A stretch of 64,000 bases of DNA, taken from positions 62,001 through 126,000 of the forward strand of contig NZ_NOKQ01000276.1 in the NCBI RefSeq assembly GCF_002265435.1, read 5' to 3'. The notes beneath the pieces are model-generated. The model was given only the letters and a program-made list of their open reading frames with translations, made no database searches and was not told the DNA's origin. The position numbers and the translations under genes were made by a program. Positions 54,021 through 62,890 of the stretch are shown in pieces (the stretch's first letter is position 1; every line of letters begins with the position of its first letter). This stretch comes from Tetzosporium hominis. Lineage in GTDB: Bacteria > Bacillota > Bacilli > Bacillales_A > Planococcaceae.

Positions 54021-55964
54021 ATGTCAGAAAACATTCAACTGATTTATCCAGACGGCGCTGTAAAGGAGTTTAAACGTGGCACAACAATGGAAGACGTTGC
54101 CCAGTCCATCAGCCCAGGTCTTCGTAAAAAAGCACTAGCTGCTAAGATCGATGGCAAACTAGTCGATTTGAAAACGCCACTTCAAGAAGGCGGTGCGATG
54201 GAGATCATCACTCCAGACTCGCCAGATGCCCTTGAGATTTTGCGTCACTCATCAGCTCACTTACTTGCTCAAGCTGTGAAGCGTCTTTACCCAGATGCGA
54301 AGCTAGGTGTTGGTCCTGTCATTGAAGGCGGATTCTACTACGACATCGATTCGGAACAGCCGATCACTTCAGAAGATCTAGTTGTGATTGAAAAAGAAAT
54401 GAAGAAAATTATTAATGAAAACATTGAAATCACTCGTCATGACGTTTCTCGTGACGAAGCGTATGCTCGTTTTTCTGAAATTGAAGATCCATACAAGCTT
54501 GAGTTGTTAGAAGCGATTCCAGCAGATGAGCAAGTCTCGATTTACGAACAAGGCGAATTCTTCGACCTATGCCGTGGTGTTCACGTCCCTTCAACTGGGA
54601 AACTTAAAGAGTTCAAGTTGCTAAGCGTTGCAGGTGCTTACTGGCGCGGAGACAGCGACAACAAGATGCTTCAACGTATATACGGAACTGCATTTTTCAC
54701 TAAAGAAGATTTGAAAGAGCATTTACGTCTTCTTGAAGAAGCGAAAGAACGCGACCACCGCAAAATCGGGAAAGAGCTTGATCTATTCATGAACAGCCAA
54801 AAGGTCGGCCAAGGTCTTCCGTTATGGTTACCAAAAGGTGCAACGATTCGCCGCATCATCGAGCGTTATATCGTTGATAAAGAAGTGCAACTTGGTTACG
54901 ATCACGTTTACACTCCAGTGATGGCGAGCGTGGAGCTTTATAAAACTAGTGGTCACTGGGATCACTATCAGGAGAACATGTTCCCTGTGATGGCAATGGA
55001 CAACGAGGAACTGGTCCTCCGTCCGATGAACTGTCCACACCACATGATGATCTACAAAAACGGGATCCACTCGTACCGCAACTTGCCGATTCGTATTGCA
55101 GAGCTTGGCACAATGCACCGTTACGAGATGTCTGGAGCGCTTTCTGGTCTTCAACGTGTTCGAGGAATGACATTGAACGATGCACACATCTTCGTCCGTC
55201 CAGATCAAATCAAAGAAGAGTTCAAACGTGTTGTTCAGTTGATTCTAGAAGTTTATAAAGACTTCAACCTAGAAGAATATTCGTTCCGTCTGTCGTACCG
55301 TGATCCTGCGGATACTGAAAAATATTTCGATGACGATCAAATGTGGGAACGCGCACAAGGGATGTTGAAAGAAGCGATGGATGAGCTTGGTCTTGATTAC
55401 TACGAAGCAGAAGGCGAAGCAGCGTTCTATGGACCGAAGCTTGATGTGATGGTGAAGACGGCTCTTGGTAAAGAAGAGACACTGTCTACCGCTCAACTTG
55501 ATTTCTTGCTTCCTGAGCGTTTCGACTTGAACTACATTGGAGAAGACGGCAAGCAGCACCGCCCAGTTGTTATCCACCGTGGTGTCGTTTCTACTATGGA
55601 ACGTTTTGTTGCTTTCTTGATCGAAGAATACAAAGGGGCCTTCCCAACATGGCTTGCTCCTGTACAGCTTCAAATCATTCCAGTTTCTAATGAAGTACAT
55701 CATGATTACGCGAAGCAGCTAGAAGAGAAGTTCAAATCGAAAGGCTTCCGCGTTCACATAGATGACCGTGAAGAGAAGCTTGGTTACAAAATCCGCGAAG
55801 CACAGATGCAAAAGATTCCGTACATGCTCGTTCTTGGAGACAAGGAAAAAGAAGCAGGCGAAGTCAATGTCCGTAAATACGGAGAACAAAAATCAGAGAG
55901 TATGGCATTTGAAGACTTCTTAGCGCATATTGTGAAAGAAGTGCAATCATCTGTTGACAACTGA
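54021..55964 (+). CDS. thrS: threonyl-tRNA synthetase
   Basis: 647-residue class II synthetase: N-terminal TGS domain ([18 protein letters not shown]), editing domain with [17 protein letters not shown], catalytic core with zinc ligand Cys ([13 protein letters not shown]) and [20 protein letters not shown] (motif 2), motif 3 region [19 protein letters not shown], and an anticodon-binding C-terminus. The ATG at 54021 follows AAAGGAGAG, after the T-box terminator. Confidence 0.98.
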   Translation: MSENIQLIYPDGAVKEFKRGTTMEDVAQSISPGLRKKALAAKIDGKLVDLKTPLQEGGAMEIITPDSPDALEILRHSSAHLLAQAVKRLYPDAKLGVGPVIEGGFYYDIDSEQPITSEDLVVIEKEMKKIINENIEITRHDVSRDEAYARFSEIEDPYKLELLEAIPADEQVSIYEQGEFFDLCRGVHVPSTGKLKEFKLLSVAGAYWRGDSDNKMLQRIYGTAFFTKEDLKEHLRLLEEAKERDHRKIGKELDLFMNSQKVGQGLPLWLPKGATIRRIIERYIVDKEVQLGYDHVYTPVMASVELYKTSGHWDHYQENMFPVMAMDNEELVLRPMNCPHHMMIYKNGIHSYRNLPIRIAELGTMHRYEMSGALSGLQRVRGMTLNDAHIFVRPDQIKEEFKRVVQLILEVYKDFNLEEYSFRLSYRDPADTEKYFDDDQMWERAQGMLKEAMDELGLDYYEAEGEAAFYGPKLDVMVKTALGKEETLSTAQLDFLLPERFDLNYIGEDGKQHRPVVIHRGVVSTMERFVAFLIEEYKGAFPTWLAPVQLQIIPVSNEVHHDYAKQLEEKFKSKGFRVHIDDREEKLGYKIREAQMQKIPYMLVLGDKEKEAGEVNVRKYGEQKSESMAFEDFLAHIVKEVQSSVDN

Positions 55965-55982
55965 TTCGTCAGGTGCTATAGT
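55954..55982 (+). promoter_or_regulatory. sigma-A promoter of infC-rpmI-rplT
   Basis: TTGACA (55954-55959), 17 bp, TATAGT (55977-55982). The -35 overlaps the end of thrS. Confidence 0.85.
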
Positions 55983-55988
55983 TAGTAA

Positions 55989-56138
55989 GGTTATTGAATA
56001 CATGTTTGTGGTATAAGAAGAGGCTGCCCGCTTCTCACCTGTTCGACATTATGTTGACTGGTTCGCACAAGAACGACTTTCACATGCATTTTGCATGTCG
56101 TATAGCGGCGGGCAGACAGAGATGTCTGCCCGCTTTTT
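55989..56138 (+). ncRNA. L20 leader (autoregulatory attenuator)
   Basis: Terminator stem GCGGGCAGACA / TGTCTGCCCGC (56108-56133) with loop GAGA and a T-run. An upstream CTGCCCGC (56024-56031) is complementary to the left arm and can form the antiterminator. This is the layout of the infC leader in Bacillus, where L20 promotes termination. Position and gene order agree. Confidence 0.88.
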
Positions 56139-56214
56139 ATATGGGTACAAGTTGTGAACAGCAACTGCACTTCATACCCGACCTTGTATTCGCGATACTA
56201 TTTGGAGGTGGATT

Positions 56215-56733
56215 ATTATTAGCAAAGACATGTATGTAAACGAAGGCATCCGCGCAAGAGAATTACGTGTAATTGACCAAAATGGTGATCAGCTTGGACT
56301 TAAATCACGTAACGAAGCGCTCGAGATTGCTGCTCGCGTTAACTTAGACCTTGTCCTTGTGGCCCCTCAAGCCAAGCCACCTGTTGCTCGTATTATGGAT
56401 TATGGTAAATTCAAATTCGAACAACAGAAAAAAGATCGCGAGATTCGTAAAAATCAAAAAGTTGTCGTCATGAAAGAGGTTCGCTTGAGCCCATCGATTG
56501 ACGAACATGATTTCCAAACGAAACTTCGTAATGCCATTAAGTTCCTTGAAAAAGGGGACAAAGTGAAAGCATCGATCCGTTTTAAAGGCCGTGCCATCAC
56601 GCATAAAGAAATTGGACAACGTGTCCTTGATCGTTTTGCGGAAGCATGTGCAGAGGTTTCTACTGTAGAGCAGAAGCCAAAAATGGATGGACGCAGCATG
56701 TTCTTGGTTTTAGCGCCAAAGAACGAGAAATAA
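56215..56733 (+). CDS. infC: translation initiation factor IF-3, AUU start
   Basis: 172-residue initiation fidelity factor. N-domain [20 protein letters not shown], linker, C-domain [20 protein letters not shown] and [15 protein letters not shown]. Reading from ATT at 56215 gives (M)[10 protein letters not shown], matching B. subtilis IF-3, with AGG 6 bp upstream (GGAGGTGG at 56204-56211). The ATG at 56230 would remove conserved residues and has no site. AUU starts allow IF-3 to repress itself. Confidence 0.93.
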   Translation: MISKDMYVNEGIRARELRVIDQNGDQLGLKSRNEALEIAARVNLDLVLVAPQAKPPVARIMDYGKFKFEQQKKDREIRKNQKVVVMKEVRLSPSIDEHDFQTKLRNAIKFLEKGDKVKASIRFKGRAITHKEIGQRVLDRFAEACAEVSTVEQKPKMDGRSMFLVLAPKNEK

Positions 56734-56764
56734 GCATTTAGAAATTGTTTAGGAGGAATTCGAC

Positions 56765-56965
56765 ATGCCGAAAATGAAAACTCACCGTGGAGCAGCAAAG
56801 CGCTTCAAAAAAACGGGTACTGGGAAACTTAAGCACGATCGTGCATATGGTAGCCACTTATTTGGAAACAAATCTACAAAAGCGAAACGCAAACTTCGCA
56901 AGCTTAAAGTAGTTTCTTCTGGCGACTACAAGCGCATCCGTACACTATTAACGTACATGAAGTAA
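56765..56965 (+). CDS. rpmI: 50S ribosomal protein L35
   Basis: 66-residue basic protein, [20 protein letters not shown] to [10 protein letters not shown]. Standard length; TAGGAGG site upstream. Operon with infC and rplT. Confidence 0.98.
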   Translation: MPKMKTHRGAAKRFKKTGTGKLKHDRAYGSHLFGNKSTKAKRKLRKLKVVSSGDYKRIRTLLTYMK

Positions 56966-57001
56966 TTCGACTATAAATGAAATAGCAGGAGGTTGTTTAA
57001 T

Positions 57002-57361
57002 ATGCCACGTGTAAAAGGTGGAACAGTAACGCGTCAGCGTCGTAAAAAAGTCATTAAATTAGCTAAAGGATACTACGGTTCAAAACACACACTTTATAAA
57101 GTTGCTAACCAAGCAGTTATGAAGTCTGGTATGTACGCATACCGTGACCGTCGTCAAAAGAAACGTGATTTCCGTAAATTATGGATCACACGTATCAATG
57201 CGGCAGCACGTTTGAACGGTCTTTCTTACAGCCGTTTAATGTTCGGTCTTAAATTAGCTGGTATCGAAGTTAACCGTAAAATGTTAGCTGACCTAGCTGT
57301 AACGGATGCTGCTGCATTCACTCAGTTAGCTGATGCTGCTAAAAAAGCAATGGACAAATAA
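57002..57361 (+). CDS. rplT: 50S ribosomal protein L20
   Basis: 119-residue 23S rRNA-binding assembly protein and feedback repressor of this operon. Starts [20 protein letters not shown]; conserved [20 protein letters not shown] and [20 protein letters not shown]. The ATG at 57002 follows AGGAGG; an in-frame start 9 bp earlier overlaps that site. Confidence 0.98.
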   Translation: MPRVKGGTVTRQRRKKVIKLAKGYYGSKHTLYKVANQAVMKSGMYAYRDRRQKKRDFRKLWITRINAAARLNGLSYSRLMFGLKLAGIEVNRKMLADLAVTDAAAFTQLADAAKKAMDK

Positions 57362-57377
57362 GTTCGACTTTCTAAGA

Positions 57378-57411
57378 GTCCTTCTCCCGATTTGGGAGGA
57401 GGGCTTTTTTG
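57378..57411 (+). terminator. terminator after rplT
   Basis: AGTCCTTCTCCC, loop GATTT, GGGAGGAGGGCT with T-run. Confidence 0.9.
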
Positions 57412-57419
57412 TTTTATTT

Positions 57420-57539
57420 TAGATGTGTAAGGCGTTTGGTCAGAAATGCTTCGGAAATTGGGCGTGCCCGTGAAGGCGTATTTTGCCTTTGCGGGTGCGA
57501 ACGATTTTTGAATGTATTTCTAACGCCTGTAACTCGATT
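57420..57539 (-). repeat. repeat family B, copy 4
   Basis: 120 bp in reverse orientation, TAGATGTG to AACTCGATT. On the minus strand it matches copy 1 (2117-2236), including GGCGTTAGAAATACATTCA and ATTTCCGAAGCATTTCTGA. It begins just past the rplT terminator. Confidence 0.85.
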
Positions 57540-57683
57540 AGATATGATGTGGAAGGAGTTTTGTGGGGGTGAGCGGTCGTTCATGGTCATGGGAGGGGGA
57601 GTTGTTCTGCATGGGAGGTGATTTCATAGGCATGGAGTGATGATTTGTTGAGCAACAGAAGTGGCCTCTTCGACATTGAGTAC

Positions 57684-57829
57684 GAATCGTGCCAACATCG
57701 GGCCGAATCGCGCCAACATCGGTCCGAATCGTGCCAACTCCGAGCGAATCGTGCCAACTCCGAGCGAATCGCGCCAACATCGGTCCGAATCGTGCCAACA
57801 TCAAGGCGAATCGCGCCAACCTCGACCAA
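57684..57829 (+). repeat. 20-21-bp tandem repeat array before ysdA
   Basis: Seven units of about 21 bp beginning GAATCG(T/C)GCCAAC, such as GAATCGTGCCAACTCCGAGC (twice in succession) and GAATCGCGCCAACATCGGTC (two copies). Unit lengths mix 20 and 21, so no single frame is conserved and it is non-coding. The 57540-57683 stretch before it shows nothing recognisable. Confidence 0.9.
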
Positions 57830-57901
57830 GCCACATCAACTAGACCTACCCCCAACCTAGCACTGTCTGCTAAACTAAGTAAGGAAAGAAGGAGGGAAAT
57901 C

Positions 57902-58162
57902 ATGGACTATCTTTGGATCATCGTAGTCGTCATGTCTGCTATCGCATTCTTCACGATGCGGTATGACAAGAACCAAGCAAGAAAAGGGGGTCAGCGTGTC
58001 CCGGAAAATACCTTATGGTTACTGGCGTTACTAGGTGGAGGACCAGGAGCTTATGCAGGCATGCAGGCGTTTCGCCATAAGACGAAGCATACACAGTTTC
58101 GAATTGGGTTTCTTGTGCTTGCACTTTTAGATTTATTTCTGCTTGTTTATTTGTCCAATTAA
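57902..58162 (+). CDS. ysdA: DUF1294 membrane protein (YsdA-like)
   Basis: 86-residue membrane protein with an N-terminal transmembrane helix, then the DUF1294 motif VPENTLWLLALLGGGPGAYA, AFRHKTKHTQFRIGFLVLAL and a C-terminal helix. Function unknown. GGAGGG at 57889-57894 fixes the ATG at 57902; in-frame upstream sequence is the tandem repeat. It follows rplT as in B. subtilis, apart from the repeats. Confidence 0.88.
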   Translation: MDYLWIIVVVMSAIAFFTMRYDKNQARKGGQRVPENTLWLLALLGGGPGAYAGMQAFRHKTKHTQFRIGFLVLALLDLFLLVYLSN

Positions 58163-58164
58163 AA

Positions 58165-58190
58165 AAAGAGCCCGCTTAAACGGACTCTTT
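58165..58190. terminator. bidirectional terminator ysdA/ysdB
   Basis: AAAGAGCCCG / CGGACTCTTT with one mismatch, flanked by an A-run, at the overlap of convergent 3' ends. Confidence 0.75.
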
Positions 58191-58565
58191 GTGGCCTTTC
58201 AATAGTTGCTCGATAGGACTTTTCCAGCTGATGGTGGCGTGCGGATAGCTAAGTCGAATCTCTTTTTCAAGAAATTCAAAATCGTCTCGCGTCATGCCTT
58301 GAAGCTTATGAATGTCATGGGCCCAAACAAATATGGAGACGACATCAAAAGCATCTTTTGTGGTGCCTAGATACTTTTCTCCCTCAAAGACAGCGCCTTG
58401 GTAAGAGATGAGAAAGTTTTTGCGTGCATTTTTGCTGTCATCGTAGAAGTAGTAGGCTTCTTTTTCGATGGCTTCATCTAGCTTCCGCTTCGGATCTAGT
58501 AAATATCGCATTAGTTTATACAAGGCATAGGCCAGTAAAATTATTAAGATCACTCGGAAAATCAT
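58176..58565 (-). CDS. ysdB: YsdB-like membrane-anchored protein
   Basis: 129-residue protein with one N-terminal transmembrane segment (about 2-18) and a soluble part containing DPKRKLDEAIEKEAYYFYDD and HDIHKLQGMTRDDFEFLEKE. It matches YsdB of B. subtilis in size, sequence character and position; YsdB there belongs to the sigma-W regulon. Function unknown. GGGAG lies 7 nt before the ATG. Confidence 0.82.
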   Translation of the reverse strand: MIFRVILIILLAYALYKLMRYLLDPKRKLDEAIEKEAYYFYDDSKNARKNFLISYQGAVFEGEKYLGTTKDAFDVVSIFVWAHDIHKLQGMTRDDFEFLEKEIRLSYPHATISWKSPIEQLLKGHKESV

Positions 58566-58654
58566 GACACCACTCCCTTATACATAACCACTTATTACTT
58601 TATACGGAACAAAAATCATTTGGTTTCAAACTAATTGAAAAAAGGTGAGAAAAA

Positions 58655-59143
58655 ATGGAACTTCAAACATTAGTCGAGATGCAGCGCCAGTTAGATCAAT
58701 ATATAGAAGAAAAGCGAGGAATCGAAGAAGATGTCTTTGACCGAAAAGTCATTGCATTATTAGTCGAGCTTGGCGAACTGGCAAACGAAACACGAAGCTT
58801 CAAATTTTGGAGCGACAAGGGACCATCAGATAAAGCAATCATCGTCGAAGAATATGTGGACTCGATTCATTTCTTATTATCCATTGGAATTGAAAAAGGT
58901 CTCGACACGCAGCTTACGACGTGGCGGGAAGGGGATCGAGCAGAAGACCTGAATAGTGCGTTTCTTCAAACCTACGAACGCATTTTAAAATTCCAGAACC
59001 ACTCAGACTTCTCGAATTATGCAAAGATCTGGGAATCTTACGCGGAGATTGCGAGACTACTAGGATTTACTACAGAGGATGTAGTAAGCGCATACCACGC
59101 TAAAAACGAACTTAATTACACACGACAACAGACAGGCTACTAA
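58655..59143 (+). CDS. dimeric all-alpha dUTPase (MazG-like)
   Basis: 162-residue helical NTP pyrophosphatase. Metal-binding motifs LLVELGELANETRSFKFW (ExxE) and IVEEYVDSIHFLLSIG (ExxxD) are those of the dimeric dUTPase/MazG superfamily, so it probably hydrolyses dUTP to dUMP. AAAGGTGAG precedes the ATG. Confidence 0.85.
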   Translation: MELQTLVEMQRQLDQYIEEKRGIEEDVFDRKVIALLVELGELANETRSFKFWSDKGPSDKAIIVEEYVDSIHFLLSIGIEKGLDTQLTTWREGDRAEDLNSAFLQTYERILKFQNHSDFSNYAKIWESYAEIARLLGFTTEDVVSAYHAKNELNYTRQQTGY

Positions 59144-59150
59144 CTTACTG

Positions 59151-59180
59151 TTTACATTCTATTCAGTCTTTTCGTATAAT
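59151..59180 (+). promoter_or_regulatory. sigma-A promoter of ysdC
   Basis: TTTACA (59151-59156), 18 bp, TATAAT (59175-59180). Confidence 0.7.
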
Positions 59181-59209
59181 GGAAATAGATTGTTTAGGAG
59201 GTCGAAATA

Positions 59210-60298
59210 ATGACGAAGCTAGATGAAACATTGACAATGTTAAAAGATCTAACCGATGCTCGCGGGATTCCCGGGAATGAACGCGAAGCTCGCGAAGTGA
59301 TGGAGAAATACATTACACCGTTTGCGGATGAAGTATCTTACGACAACTTGGGAAGCTTGATTGCTAAAAAATCAGGGTCTCAAGATGGACCTAAAATCAT
59401 GGTAGCTGGACATTTGGACGAAGTTGGATTCATGGTCTCTCGTATCGATGATAAAGGGTTTATCTTCTTCCAACCGGTTGGTGGTTGGTGGAATCAAGTC
59501 ATGCTAGCACAACGTGTGACGATCGTTACTCGTAAAAAAGGAGACATCACAGGTGTCATCGGTTCTAAACCGCCGCACATCTTATCTCCAGAAGCTCGTA
59601 AAAAACCAGTTGATATTAAAGACATGTTCGTTGATATCGGTGCCTCTTCGAAAGAAGAAGCGATGGAGTGGGGAGTTCTTCCGGGAGACATGATCGTTCC
59701 TTACTTCGAGTTCCATGTGATGAACAATGAAAAACTTCTACTAGCTAAGGCTTGGGATAACCGTATCGGCTGTGCGATTGCAATCGACGTTCTTAAAGGT
59801 CTTCAAGGACAAGAACATCCAAACACTGTGTATGGTGTTGGAACAGTACAAGAAGAAGTAGGTCTTCGTGGTGCGAAGACAGCTGCTATGAAAGTACAAC
59901 CAGATATCGCATTCGCTGTGGATGTCGGTATCGCTGGCGACACACCGGGAGTAACTCCTAAAGAGTCTACTTCTAAAATGGGTGAAGGTCCGCAAATCGT
60001 GTTGTTCGACGCTTCCATGGTATCCCACAAAGGTCTTCGTGATCTAGTTGTGGATACGGCGGACGAAGCAGGCATTCCGTATCAGTTCGAAACGATTGCT
60101 GGTGGCGGAACAGATGCAGGTGCTATTCACTTAACGATGAATGGTGTACCAGCTGTGGCGATTGGTGTAGCGACTCGTTATATTCACTCACATGCAGGAA
60201 TCTTGCATCGTGATGATTACGAAAACGCTGTAAAACTGATTGTTGAGGTCATTAAAAAATTAGATGCGGATACAGTTGCAGAATTAAAATTTAACTAA
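59210..60298 (+). CDS. ysdC: M42 family metallo-aminopeptidase/endoglucanase-like (YsdC)
   Basis: 362-residue tetrahedral-type aminopeptidase. Zinc ligands and catalytic residues: [11 protein letters not shown] (His, Asp), [17 protein letters not shown] (bridging Asp), [16 protein letters not shown] (Glu-Glu), [13 protein letters not shown] (Asp) and [11 protein letters not shown] (His). The N-terminal [17 protein letters not shown] is typical of M42. Probably cytosolic peptide degradation. AGGAGG precedes the ATG. Confidence 0.94.
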   Translation: MTKLDETLTMLKDLTDARGIPGNEREAREVMEKYITPFADEVSYDNLGSLIAKKSGSQDGPKIMVAGHLDEVGFMVSRIDDKGFIFFQPVGGWWNQVMLAQRVTIVTRKKGDITGVIGSKPPHILSPEARKKPVDIKDMFVDIGASSKEEAMEWGVLPGDMIVPYFEFHVMNNEKLLLAKAWDNRIGCAIAIDVLKGLQGQEHPNTVYGVGTVQEEVGLRGAKTAAMKVQPDIAFAVDVGIAGDTPGVTPKESTSKMGEGPQIVLFDASMVSHKGLRDLVVDTADEAGIPYQFETIAGGGTDAGAIHLTMNGVPAVAIGVATRYIHSHAGILHRDDYENAVKLIVEVIKKLDADTVAELKFN

Positions 60299-60306
60299 TT
60301 GTAGTA

Positions 60307-60370
60307 GACCCCTGGGGTTGTTACGATGATCGAGAAAACTCGATTGTGAGACAACCCCCGGGGTTATTTT
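60307..60370 (+). terminator. large hairpin terminator after ysdC
   Basis: ACCCCTGGGGTTGT pairs with ACAACCCCCGGGGT around an inner GATCGAG/CTCGATT hairpin; T-rich sequence follows. Confidence 0.8.
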
Positions 60371-60381
60371 ATTATTTTGCA

Positions 60382-60435
60382 TTGACATTCACCTTTATGT
60401 ATATTTATAATACTAATTACATGAATATACATTAA
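60382..60435 (+). promoter_or_regulatory. argF promoter with ARG box
   Basis: TTGACA (60382-60387), 18 bp, TATAAT (60406-60411). CATGAATATACATTAA (60420-60435) resembles the Bacillus ARG box (about 13 of 16 positions) and overlaps the start site, suiting repression by ArgR/AhrC with arginine. Confidence 0.7.
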
Positions 60436-60450
60436 GGGGATGTGGAAAAA

Positions 60451-61413
60451 ATGAAGTTGTTAGAATGGGTGAACATTAAACCAGTAGAAAGTTTGAAAGG
60501 GAAAGATCTACTGACGTTATTTGATTATTCAACAGAAGAAGTAAAAGAATTGCTGGAACTTGCTAAAAACCTCAAGTTCCTTACGAAAGAAGGAAAGTGT
60601 CCACCACTTCTTGCAGGAAAGACACTTGGAATGATTTTTGAGAAACATTCGACTCGAACTCGCATCTCATTCGAAGTGGGAATGCAGCAACTTGGAGGTT
60701 ACGGTATGTTTATGCATTCTCGTGATTTGCAAATTGGTCGTGGGGAGTCCGTGTACGATACGGCGCACGTGCTGTCGGGCTATCTAGATGGCATCATGAT
60801 TCGCGCTAACTCCCATCAAATGGTGGAAGAGCTTGCGGAACATGCTCAGGTTCCAGTTATCAATGGTTTGACGGACTTGTTCCATCCATGCCAAGCTCTA
60901 GCGGATATGCTGACACTTCAAGAAGTTCAAGGAGAACTTGCTGGGAAGAAACTGACTTACATCGGAGACGGGAATAATGTGGCGCACTCGTTGGCCATTG
61001 CTGCAGCACATCTCGGAATGCACATTGCCATTGCCACACCTCCTGGCTATGAGCCGGTCGAGTGGATCGCAGAAAAGATCTCCAAGCTTGCTATAACAAA
61101 CGGTGGGTCACTCCTCATCACAACTGATCCAGTTAAAGCGGTCGAGGGAGCTGATTGTATTTATACAGATGTTTGGACGTCGATGGGGCAAGAGGAAGAA
61201 ACGCAGGCTCGTCTAAAAGCATTTCAGTCGTTCCAAGTAAATGATGCTCTCGTTGCTCATGCTAAAACAGATTATGCGTTCTTGCATTGTTTGCCAGCGC
61301 ACCGCGAAGAAGAAGTCACGGCTAGTCTGATCGATGGGCCGAACTCGTATGTATTCCAACAAGCGGAGAACCGCTTGCATGCACAAAAAGCAGTACTTGC
61401 TTCCTTGTTATAA
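60451..61413 (+). CDS. argF: ornithine carbamoyltransferase
   Basis: 320-residue enzyme joining carbamoyl phosphate and ornithine into citrulline. Carbamoyl-phosphate loop FEKHSTRTRISFEVG, HPCQALADMLT, and ornithine-side HCLPAHREEEVTA. ATG at 60451 is about 10 bp from AAGGGGA; a GTG at 60442 is too close. It stands alone, away from other arg genes. An ARG box suggests a biosynthetic rather than catabolic enzyme. Confidence 0.95.
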   Translation: MKLLEWVNIKPVESLKGKDLLTLFDYSTEEVKELLELAKNLKFLTKEGKCPPLLAGKTLGMIFEKHSTRTRISFEVGMQQLGGYGMFMHSRDLQIGRGESVYDTAHVLSGYLDGIMIRANSHQMVEELAEHAQVPVINGLTDLFHPCQALADMLTLQEVQGELAGKKLTYIGDGNNVAHSLAIAAAHLGMHIAIATPPGYEPVEWIAEKISKLAITNGGSLLITTDPVKAVEGADCIYTDVWTSMGQEEETQARLKAFQSFQVNDALVAHAKTDYAFLHCLPAHREEEVTASLIDGPNSYVFQQAENRLHAQKAVLASLL

Positions 61414-61490
61414 CTTTCTGTAACGGCAGGCGTCCGCTACGGAGAGGTTTTGTTCAGGACTTGCCAGAGGGCGAGCTGAGCTACATAGTG

Positions 61491-61523
61491 AAATGGCCCG
61501 GGAGACGCTGGGCCATTTTTTTA
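61491..61523. terminator. terminator between argF and sspI
   Basis: AAATGGCCC, loop of 10 nt, GGGCCATTT and a T-run; overlaps the sspI stop codon. The 77 bp between argF and this hairpin hold nothing I can name. Confidence 0.9.
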
Positions 61524-61730
61524 ATTGTTGAAAGTTTTCTCAAGCAGTTTGACGGCATCTTGCTTGAGATGCGGTTCGGCTTGCTGCCACCATTTTTTAA
61601 AGAACACACCGAGACCAGGCAAGAAATGCTCGTTGCATTTTTTGATAGCATCTTCGACCATAGCGTACAAGTCTTCAGAACTAGAACCGGCTACACTCGA
61701 ACTGATCGATTGTCGAATTTGAAATGACAT
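61521..61730 (-). CDS. sspI: small acid-soluble spore protein SspI
   Basis: 69-residue minor spore core protein. Signatures: SISSSVAGSSSEDLYAMVED (N-terminal helix) and HFLPGLGVFFKKWWQQAE, the characteristic LPGLGV block. GGAGGGA lies about 6 bp before the ATG at 61730. It is divergent from the rRNA methyltransferase gene, as in B. subtilis, and has its own sigma-G promoter. Confidence 0.93.
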   Translation of the reverse strand: MSFQIRQSISSSVAGSSSEDLYAMVEDAIKKCNEHFLPGLGVFFKKWWQQAEPHLKQDAVKLLEKTFNN

Positions 61731-61752
61731 GTTTATCCCTCCGTTTCCTCCC

Positions 61753-61783
61753 TAGTATGTTTTCTGACAATCCAAATTATGCA
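61753..61783 (-). promoter_or_regulatory. sigma-G promoter of sspI
   Basis: On the minus strand -35 TGCATA (61783-61778), 18 bp, -10 CATACTA (61759-61753). Both match the sigma-G consensus fully. Confidence 0.8.
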
Positions 61784-61823
61784 GCAACCTGTGATACACT
61801 AAAAAGAAAAAAAGAGGTATCGT

Positions 61824-62588
61824 ATGAAACGCATCGAATCGACTGGCAATGCTCTCGTGAAGCATTGGAAAAAACTGATCACGACTCGTAAAGATCGTGA
61901 AAAATCGAAAGAGTTTGTAGTGGAAGGCTATCACTTAGTGGAAGAAGCCTTGAAAGTCCCTGGGATGGTAAGGCATATCCTTTTAGGAGACCACGCTTCA
62001 CTTGAGCACAAGTGGGATATAGACGGTGTTGAAGTGATTGAAATTAGTACAGAAGTAGTTAACGAGCTTGCTGACACAGAGCACACACAAGGCATCTTCG
62101 CACATTGTAGCGAACCGAGCTGGAAAGTCGCACCGAGTGAGTGGAGCCGCGTCCTACTTATTGACTCTGTCCAAGACCCAGGGAATGTAGGCACGATGAT
62201 TCGCACGGCAGATGCTGCTGGAGTGGATGCTGTCATTTTAGGAAAAGGCAGCGCAGACGCATACAATCCAAAGACACTTCGTTCGGCTCAAGGCTCGACG
62301 TTCCATTTGCCGGTGATTAAAGCGGATCTTGAGGAATGGATTCCTTCACTTGCAGACGAAGGCTTCTCCATCATGGGAACGGCTCTTGAAAATGCGAGCA
62401 ACTACAAAGAAGTAGCTGTCACACAGAAAATGGCGTTCATCATGGGGAACGAGGGAAGCGGTGTACAGCCAAACCTTCTGCAACAAGTGGACCAGCGCGT
62501 CTCGATTCCGATTTACGGAAAAGCAGAGTCGCTTAATGTGGCTATCGCTACGGCTATCGTCTTGTATCACTTCGCTGAAAAAGCTTGA
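61824..62588 (+). CDS. ysgA: SPOUT family RNA 2'-O-methyltransferase (YsgA/TrmH-like)
   Basis: 254-residue protein: an N-terminal substrate-binding L30e-like domain (about 1-95) and a C-terminal SPOUT knot with motif 1 DSVQDPGNVGTMIRTADAAG, motif 2 FIMGNEGSGVQPNLL and motif 3 VSIPIYGKAESLNVAIATAI. It probably 2'-O-methylates rRNA or tRNA; the exact site is unknown. AAAGAGGTA precedes the ATG. Confidence 0.92.
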   Translation: MKRIESTGNALVKHWKKLITTRKDREKSKEFVVEGYHLVEEALKVPGMVRHILLGDHASLEHKWDIDGVEVIEISTEVVNELADTEHTQGIFAHCSEPSWKVAPSEWSRVLLIDSVQDPGNVGTMIRTADAAGVDAVILGKGSADAYNPKTLRSAQGSTFHLPVIKADLEEWIPSLADEGFSIMGTALENASNYKEVAVTQKMAFIMGNEGSGVQPNLLQQVDQRVSIPIYGKAESLNVAIATAIVLYHFAEKA

Positions 62589-62613
62589 ATTTCCACTAGG
62601 GCACTCGTATAAT
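62585..62613 (+). promoter_or_regulatory. sigma-A promoter of pheST
   Basis: TTGAAT (62585-62590), 17 bp, TATAAT (62608-62613). The -35 overlaps the end of ysgA. Confidence 0.8.
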
Positions 62614-62619
62614 TGAAAT

Positions 62620-62866
62620 GAAAATACAACAGCAATGACCGGGAAAAGTATAAGAAGAGCTGAATGGTTTCAGGGAGAACGTGGCGAGACTGCAACCACT
62701 TCCCATTCGCTTCTTAGAAGTTCACCCCAGGTAGCTGCCACTTAGACCAGAAATGTAAAGGTGGCCGGTTCCGAGCCGTTATTCGTTTGAGTGATGATGC
62801 TTTGAGCATGATAACTAGGGTGGTACCGCGATGATAACTCGTCCCTTTTTGGGGCGGGTTTTTTGT
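62620..62866 (+). ncRNA. T-box leader of pheST
   Basis: T-box AGGGTGGTACCGCG (62817-62830), terminator stem ACTCGTCCC / GGGGCGGGT (62837-62859) followed by six T. Specifier candidate TTC (Phe) at 62721-62723, after GAAG and before ACCCC, in the same context as the thrS specifier. Uncharged tRNA-Phe should cause read-through. Confidence 0.93.
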
Positions 62867-62890
62867 TTGTCAAAAAAGGAGGAACAACTG

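Noticed and set aside
57684-57829. CRISPR array
   Set aside because: Units are directly tandem without unique spacers, and no cas genes are present.
57538-57903. Several overlapping ORFs on both strands in the ysdA upstream array
   Set aside because: They are open because of the near-21-bp repeats; unit lengths vary between 20 and 21 so no frame is conserved, and no start signals are present.
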